Below the pieces are notes generated by a model. It ran no database searches, had not been told where the DNA came from, and saw nothing but the letters and a program-made list of their open reading frames with translations. The position numbers and the translations under genes are program-made. Below are positions 6,209 to 10,145 of a DNA stretch of 10,145 bases, in pieces. Origin of the DNA: Bacillota bacterium (GTDB lineage Bacteria; Bacillota; Clostridia; Acetivibrionales; DSM-1351); the NCBI GenBank assembly GCA_023412275.1, contig JAEYNY010000160.1, positions 1 to 10,145 of the forward strand, in the 5' to 3' direction. Position 1 is the first letter of the stretch. Every line of letters starts with the position of its first letter.

Positions 6209-7462
6209 ATGGGAAACGTTAACACTGGCGATACAGCCTTTATGTTGGTGTCAACTGCTTTGGTATTCTTTATGACACCGGGTTTAGCACTTTTTTACGG
6301 AGGAATGGTAAAAAGGAAAAACGTATTGAGTACTATTATGGCTTCTTTTTTTATTGCAGGTCTTGCATCGGTACTCTGGGTAGCTGTAGGCTATTCTCTG
6401 TCATTTGGAAAGGATATGGGTGGAATTATAGGGAATTTGGACTGGGCTTTTTTCAGAAATGTATCAGGACAGCCAAATGCTGATTATGCAGGAACTATAC
6501 CACATACTTTATTTGCAGCTTTTCAGATGATGTTTGCAATAATAACTCCGGCACTGATTACAGGTGCTCTAGTCGAAAGGATGAAATTTTCATCACTGGT
6601 TCTTTTTATAGGATTGTGGTCATTAATCGTATATTACCCAATGGCTCATATGATGTGGGGCGTAGGTGGTTTGCTGAGAAATCTTGGAGCTATTGACTTT
6701 GCAGGAGGTAATGTAGTTCACATAAGTTCCGGTATTTCAGGTTTGGTGGCAGCAATTATATTGGGTAAAAGAAAAGGCTATGGAATGACTTCTCATCAGC
6801 CCCACAATATACCTTTAGTATTTATCGGCGCTGCCGTACTTTGGTTCGGCTGGTTTGGTTTTAATGCAGGAAGTGCCTTGGGCAGTGGGGAATTGGCTGT
6901 TCATGCATTGATGACTACAAACACATCTGCTGCAATGGCACTTATTTCATGGATGTTGGTTGAGAAAATTACAAGAGGAAAGCCTACTATGTTAGGTGCA
7001 GCCACCGGTGCGGTAGTTGGCCTTGTAGCAATAACACCGGGAGCAGGTTTTGTGCCTATCTGGGCATCCCTTATAATAGGAGCAGTTGTAAGCCCTATCT
7101 GTTATTTTGCAATGAGTGTTATAAAACCAAGATTCGGCTATGATGATGCACTTGATGCTTTTGGCTGTCATGGCATAGGCGGTATATGGGGTGGCATTGC
7201 AACAGGGTTGTTTGCCAAAACTTCAATAAATTCAGCAGCAAAATGGGATGGTCTCGTATTTGGAGACACAAGGTTATTTGTAGCCCAGATAATAAGTGTA
7301 GCGGTAACAATAGCTTTTGCCGTAGTAGGAACAGCAGTGATTATGTTTGTAGTTAAATTAATTATGAAGGAAATCAGAGTTGCTCCCCGAGAAGAGTCTG
7401 AGGGTTTGGACATAACACAGCACGGAGAATCTGCATATCCTTCTTTTACGGGAATGGATTAA
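6209..7462 (+). CDS. amt: Ammonium transporter (Amt/MEP/Rh family)
   Basis: This is an ammonium-conducting channel of the cytoplasmic membrane, trimeric in the family, with about eleven hydrophobic segments across 417 residues. The pore residues of E. coli AmtB are recognisable: the twin histidines H171 (GNVVHISSG) and H321 (FGCHGIGG), the phenylalanine gate F109 and F218 (FGFNAGS), W150 and D163. The tail EGLDITQHGESAY is the conserved cytosolic region that GlnK-type P-II proteins contact. The ATG at 6209 has GGGGGT at 6197-6202 and begins at the usual NTGDTAFMLVSTALVFF segment. The in-frame GTG at 6122 lies in the terminator stem and is rejected. P-II follows after 41 bases. Expression is probably controlled by antitermination in the leader. 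Confidence 0.96.
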   Translation: MGNVNTGDTAFMLVSTALVFFMTPGLALFYGGMVKRKNVLSTIMASFFIAGLASVLWVAVGYSLSFGKDMGGIIGNLDWAFFRNVSGQPNADYAGTIPHTLFAAFQMMFAIITPALITGALVERMKFSSLVLFIGLWSLIVYYPMAHMMWGVGGLLRNLGAIDFAGGNVVHISSGISGLVAAIILGKRKGYGMTSHQPHNIPLVFIGAAVLWFGWFGFNAGSALGSGELAVHALMTTNTSAAMALISWMLVEKITRGKPTMLGAATGAVVGLVAITPGAGFVPIWASLIIGAVVSPICYFAMSVIKPRFGYDDALDAFGCHGIGGIWGGIATGLFAKTSINSAAKWDGLVFGDTRLFVAQIISVAVTIAFAVVGTAVIMFVVKLIMKEIRVAPREESEGLDITQHGESAYPSFTGMD

Positions 7463-7503
7463 TAAAAGAAAAAATAACTACCATGTAACAAGGAGGATGT
7501 GAC

Positions 7504-7842
7504 ATGAAAAAAATAGAGGCAATTATCAGGCCGTCAAAACTTGAAGAACTAAAGGAAGCACTCCTGGCAATTGATATAGACGGCATCACCATTACACAGG
7601 TAATGGGTGCAGGAAAGCAAATGGGATGGAAAGAATTTTACAGAGGTACAGAGGTATCCTTAAACGTTCTCCCAAAAGTAAAGCTTGAATTGGTGTCTTC
7701 AGATGAAAAGGTTGAGCTGATAGCTGAAACTATTATTCAGTACTCGCAAACCGGAGAGGTAGGAGACGGTAAAATATTTATATTTGATCTTGAAGACTGT
7801 ATCCGTATCAGAACAAGAGAAAGAGGAGAGAAAGCACTGTAA
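7504..7842 (+). CDS. glnK: P-II family nitrogen regulator (GlnK-like)
   Basis: This is a trimeric signalling protein that senses ATP/ADP and 2-oxoglutarate and, when next to amt, normally blocks the ammonium channel. It has 112 residues, the same length as E. coli GlnB. The family landmarks are an N-terminal MKKIEAIIRP strand, the T-loop (~37-55, GKQMGWKEFYRGTEV), the GEVGDGKIF B-loop and RIRTRERG at the C-terminus. In the T-loop Y46 is kept, but the position of the uridylylated Y51 is valine, so GlnD-type uridylylation there is impossible; T49 occupies the position of cyanobacterial Ser49. AAGGAGGA at 7490-7497 sets the start. It is the last gene of the block, followed by a strong terminator. 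The name follows amt linkage; glnB would also be defensible. Confidence 0.93.
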   Translation: MKKIEAIIRPSKLEELKEALLAIDIDGITITQVMGAGKQMGWKEFYRGTEVSLNVLPKVKLELVSSDEKVELIAETIIQYSQTGEVGDGKIFIFDLEDCIRIRTRERGEKAL

Positions 7843-7855
7843 ACCTTTATAATAC

Positions 7856-7893
7856 AAAACCCCGTTATCTTACTAAGAGATAACGGGGTTTTT
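7856..7893. terminator. Bidirectional intrinsic terminator between glnK and speB
   Basis: AAACCCCGTTATCT (7857-7870) pairs perfectly with AGATAACGGGGTTT (7878-7891) around a seven-base loop TACTAAG, a 14-bp stem extendable by A7856-T7892. On the + strand it runs into TTTTT (7889-7893). On the - strand the complementary A-run gives a T-run after the stem. It lies between convergent genes, 13 bases past the glnK stop, and can end both transcripts. Confidence 0.93.
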
Positions 7894-7907
7894 AATGTCT
7901 CTAGAAT

Positions 7908-8771
7908 TTAAAAATTCTGCATTGTTAGGATGACTTCTCTTAAAACCTTGCATGCGACGGCAGTAGAAGCACCGCTGTGATCATAGTGAGGTGACAGTTC
8001 CACTACATCGGCACCTATTATATTCAACGAAGATACCGCTTTAAGAGCATTTATCAATTCGAGGAATGTAACTCCTCCTGCTTCTGGGGTACCTGTCCCT
8101 GAAAAAATTGACGGATCGAGAACATCCAAATCTATTGTAAGATAAACTGGCATAGTGCCAATTTGAGATACAGCATTTGCTAGTGTATCAAAATTATGAA
8201 GACAGAGGTTGGTATGACCATCTTTGGCCCAGTAAAATTCCTCTCTTGTTCCGCTTCTTATACCAAACTGATAGATGCGATTGTCTCCTAATATATCCCA
8301 TGCTCTTCTTATAACCGTTGAGTGTGATAAAGGTTCTCCGATGTATTCTTCTCTCAAATCAGTATGAGCGTCAAAATGAATAATCCTGAGATCAGGGTAT
8401 AGTATTGCAGCCTGTTCAATTGAAGGCAGTGATACAAGATGTTCTCCGCCAATCATAAGTGGCTTTTTACCACTTTCAAAAATTAACTTGGAAGTTTCTG
8501 ATATCATTTTCAATGCTTTGTCTGGTGAACCAAAGGGCAGATCAAGATCGCCGTAGTCATGAATTTTATAATCCGAAATATCAGCATCAAAGTATGGGCT
8601 GTAAGTTTCAAGGCCAATAGAATCAGTTCTCATGGCAGTAGGAGCAAATCTTGTGCCAGGTCTGAATGTAGTTGTACCATCGTATGGAGCCCCGAAAATT
8701 ACAATATCGGAGTTCTCAAAGTCACTTTCACATCCAAGGAAACTTGTTGGCAGGGTATTCTTATTTATCAT
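7908..8771 (-). CDS. speB: Agmatinase / ureohydrolase-family protein
   Basis: This enzyme hydrolyses agmatine to putrescine and urea in polyamine synthesis. Its 287 residues are typical for clostridial and Bacillus SpeB. All manganese ligands of the arginase/agmatinase family are present: H111 (GGEHL), D134, H136 and D138 (FDAHTD), and D214 and D216 (IDLDVLDPS). SHSTV (149-153) and GADVVELSPHYD (253-264) are also typical. The start is supported by AAGGAG on the - strand (8780-8785), 8 bases upstream. It is convergent with glnK and divergent from the next gene. No speE or speD lies beside it on the - strand within this window; the neighbour at 8973 runs the other way. Related ureohydrolases (guanidinobutyrase, proclavaminate amidinohydrolase) cannot be fully excluded from sequence alone. 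Confidence 0.9.
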   Translation of the reverse strand: MINKNTLPTSFLGCESDFENSDIVIFGAPYDGTTTFRPGTRFAPTAMRTDSIGLETYSPYFDADISDYKIHDYGDLDLPFGSPDKALKMISETSKLIFESGKKPLMIGGEHLVSLPSIEQAAILYPDLRIIHFDAHTDLREEYIGEPLSHSTVIRRAWDILGDNRIYQFGIRSGTREEFYWAKDGHTNLCLHNFDTLANAVSQIGTMPVYLTIDLDVLDPSIFSGTGTPEAGGVTFLELINALKAVSSLNIIGADVVELSPHYDHSGASTAVACKVLREVILTMQNF

Positions 8772-8814
8772 AAATCAAACTCCTTATTATTGATTTTAAT
8801 AATAGCCGAATATA

Positions 8815-8842
8815 ATTCTACCATGACTGGTTTGAATTACAA
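8815..8842 (-). promoter_or_regulatory. Candidate promoter for speB
   Basis: Read on the - strand, TTGTAA (8842-8837) and TAGAAT (8820-8815) are spaced by 16 bp. Transcription would start about 35 bases before the speB start codon and just ahead of its ribosome binding site. Both hexamers are moderate matches, so this is tentative. Confidence 0.38.
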
Positions 8843-8868
8843 TACCTAAATAAATATCGGAATGTCGG

Positions 8869-8898
8869 TATACTAGTATATGATTTTTTAGTATACTA
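8869..8898. repeat. Two neighbouring AT-rich palindromes in the divergent intergenic region
   Basis: TATACTAGTATA (8869-8880) is a perfect 12-bp palindrome and TAGTATACTA (8889-8898) a perfect 10-bp one. They share TAGTATA and TATACTA words and sit in the 201-bp gap between speB and the gene at 8973. They could be operator half-sites for a dimeric repressor or pair as a hairpin (8869-8875 with 8889-8895). No regulator is identified. The rest of the gap (8772-8972) shows only the speB promoter candidate and the ribosome binding sites of the two flanking genes. Confidence 0.45.
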
Positions 8899-8972
8899 TT
8901 ACGTGGATAAAGTATGCAATTTATGTAAAAAGGTTATTATAGTACCATATATATTAAGGGAGGAAAAATCAA

Positions 8973-9632
8973 ATGTTCGTACCGGAAATTGAAGGAAACT
9001 TGCGAAAGCATATGGTGAAGATACCTGAAATTATAAATCAGGCCAGTGGAATAAATATTTTCGGGAAAAATATAAAGTCCCTTCTTTTTTCTACTGATGT
9101 TGCTATAATAAAGAATTGCAATGCACATGCAGTTATTGCAGTTTATCCTTTTACACCACAGCCGGTAATTACTCATGCTATAATAACTGCATCGGATATT
9201 CCAGTATTTTGTGGAGTAGGGGGAGGCACTACAACCGGCAAAAGAGTTATAAATATTGCTATGGATGCTGAATTTCAGGGGGCCATAGGAGTTGTTGTTA
9301 ATGCTCCCACCCCAAATGAAATTATCAGACAGTTAAATATGAAAATAGATATCCCAATTGTAATTACAGTGGCTTCAGAAAAAACAGATATACAAAGCAG
9401 ACTCAATGCCGGGGCTTCTATTCTCAATGTATCATGTGCAGGGAAAACACCCACAGTTGTAAAGGAAATCCGAAGTAGATTCCCAGAGGTTCCCATAATT
9501 GCAACGGGAGGCCCCACTTTAGAGAGCATAAGGCAAACAATAGAAGCAGGAGCAAACACTATTACCTACACACCGCCTACAAGTGCAGAGTTGTTTAAGA
9601 ATCTTATGAATAAGTACAGAGAAGAACTATAG
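8973..9632 (+). CDS. Uncharacterised TIM-barrel-like protein
   Basis: This 219-residue soluble protein has no membrane segment or signal peptide. I do not recognise a characterised function. The repeated beta-alpha pattern, with glycine-rich turns at strand ends, resembles a (beta/alpha)8 barrel of the phosphate-binding type. Examples are AVIAVYPF (~53-60), VFCGVGGGTTTG (78-89), GAIGVVVNAPTPNE (103-116), IPIVITVASEK (127-137), ASILNVSCAG (148-157), VPIIATGGPT (173-182) and ANTITYTPP (194-202). The final GGPT followed by a strand-loop is common where a phosphate group is held. Nitronate monooxygenase, aldolase or phosphoribosyl-type relatives are possible but not supported by a catalytic signature I can name. 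AAGGGAGGA at about 8955-8963 sets the ATG. It is divergent from speB and 57 bases ahead of a methyltransferase gene, perhaps co-transcribed. Confidence 0.75.
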   Translation: MFVPEIEGNLRKHMVKIPEIINQASGINIFGKNIKSLLFSTDVAIIKNCNAHAVIAVYPFTPQPVITHAIITASDIPVFCGVGGGTTTGKRVINIAMDAEFQGAIGVVVNAPTPNEIIRQLNMKIDIPIVITVASEKTDIQSRLNAGASILNVSCAGKTPTVVKEIRSRFPEVPIIATGGPTLESIRQTIEAGANTITYTPPTSAELFKNLMNKYREEL

Positions 9633-9689
9633 GTATTGGCTTAAAATAATGCATATATTAATGAAGGAAAAATAAATGGAGGAAAATAA

Positions 9690-10145
9690 ATGTTACTGGC
9701 AGACGAATGGAAGGAATATGAATTAATAGAGACTGGAGACGGTGAAAAGCTTGAACGGTGGGGGAATGTCATACTTAGAAGACCTGATCCGCAGATAATC
9801 TGGCCTCTAAAGGATAAAAAGATGTGGGACAAGGCTGATGCACATTACCATAGAAGCCAAAGTGGTGGAGGACAATGGGAATTTAAAAAAAAGGTACCTA
9901 AACGTTGGACAGTATCCTTTAATGAATTGAAGTTTTATATAGAACCTACAGGTTTCAAGCATACAGGTCTGTTTCCAGAACAGGCCGTTAACTGGAAGTG
10001 GATGATAAATAGTATTCAAAAGGCAAACAGACCTATCAAGGTTCTTAACCTATTTGCCTATACAGGGGGTGCCACTGTTGCAACTGCCTATGCAGGAGCT
10101 GAGGTTTGTCACGTAGATGCAGCAAAGGGAATGGTAAGTTGGGCA
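9690..10145 (+). CDS. Class I SAM-dependent methyltransferase, RlmI-like (N-terminal part, runs off the window)
   Basis: The open frame has 152 codons and no stop before the window end. It has the layout of the COG1092/RlmI family of 23S rRNA cytosine-C5-type methyltransferases. An N-terminal mixed region (1-85) is followed by KHTGLFPEQ (90-98), comparable to the conserved TG(F/L)xxDQR-like segment. SAM-binding motif I is VLNLFAYTGGATV (118-130), and an acidic residue ends the next strand (D143, HVDAAKGMV). The catalytic part lies beyond the window. Compared with RlmI no PUA domain is evident at the N-terminus, so the precise substrate is open. TGGAGGA at 9678-9684 sets the ATG at 9690. The 57 bases before it hold no terminator. 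Confidence 0.85.
   Translation, partial: MLLADEWKEYELIETGDGEKLERWGNVILRRPDPQIIWPLKDKKMWDKADAHYHRSQSGGGQWEFKKKVPKRWTVSFNELKFYIEPTGFKHTGLFPEQAVNWKWMINSIQKANRPIKVLNLFAYTGGATVATAYAGAEVCHVDAAKGMVSWA

Noticed and set aside
7903..7918. AGAATT/AATTCT inverted repeat at the speB stop codon
   Set aside because: It is a short AT-only stem within the gene end. The strong hairpin at 7856-7893 already explains termination for both strands.
1..10145. Mobile elements, CRISPR arrays, tRNA or rRNA genes
   Set aside because: No transposase, direct-repeat array, cloverleaf or rRNA-like stretch was seen on either strand, and coding style is uniform across the window.

Overview
The window reads as the chromosome of an AT-rich Gram-positive anaerobe of the class Clostridia. 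The signs are strong GGAGG-type ribosome binding sites, tight operons, an alpha-type glutamine synthetase (GSI-alpha), an archaeal-style split glutamate synthase rich in iron-sulfur clusters, and an ANTAR antiterminator in place of an Ntr-type sigma-54 system. A Ruminiclostridium-like cellulolytic clostridium is my best guess; this is inference from gene content and protein flavour, not a database match.

Layout. Bases 1-7893 are a nitrogen-assimilation block on the + strand. First comes a split glutamate synthase: a probable upstream subunit ending at base 22, an FMN/Fe-S catalytic subunit (29-1534), a 16-cysteine ferredoxin-like protein (1551-1982), an NADH-type FAD oxidoreductase (1989-3218) and a GXGXG-domain subunit (3220-3939). 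Next are glutamine synthetase glnA (3990-5315) and an ANTAR-domain regulator with a degenerate receiver (5385-5954). A roughly 250-nt untranslated stretch follows, then the ammonium channel amt (6209-7462) and a P-II protein (7504-7842). The block closes with a strong hairpin terminator (7856-7893) shared with the convergent agmatinase gene speB on the - strand (7908-8771). A 201-bp divergent intergenic region with two palindromes follows. Last are an uncharacterised TIM-barrel-like protein (8973-9632) and the first 152 codons of an RlmI-like SAM methyltransferase (9690 to the window end).

How it works together. Amt and P-II control ammonium entry. GlnA fixes ammonium into glutamine. The split glutamate synthase converts glutamine plus 2-oxoglutarate to glutamate, apparently drawing electrons from NAD(P)H through the separate FAD and Fe-S subunits.

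The most interesting signal is the amt leader. It holds two hexaloop hairpins with A at loop position 1 and G at position 4 (loops AATGAG and AATGGC), which matches the RNA target described for ANTAR proteins. The 3' side of the second hairpin (bases 6120-6124) is also the 5' foot of a well-formed intrinsic terminator (6120-6162) before the amt start codon. The adjacent ANTAR protein is therefore a strong candidate to antiterminate amt-glnK. Its receiver domain lacks the phospho-acceptor aspartate (Asn55) and the acidic pocket, so its signal is probably not phosphorylation. Binding to GlnA or P-II, both encoded beside it, is an attractive but unproven alternative.
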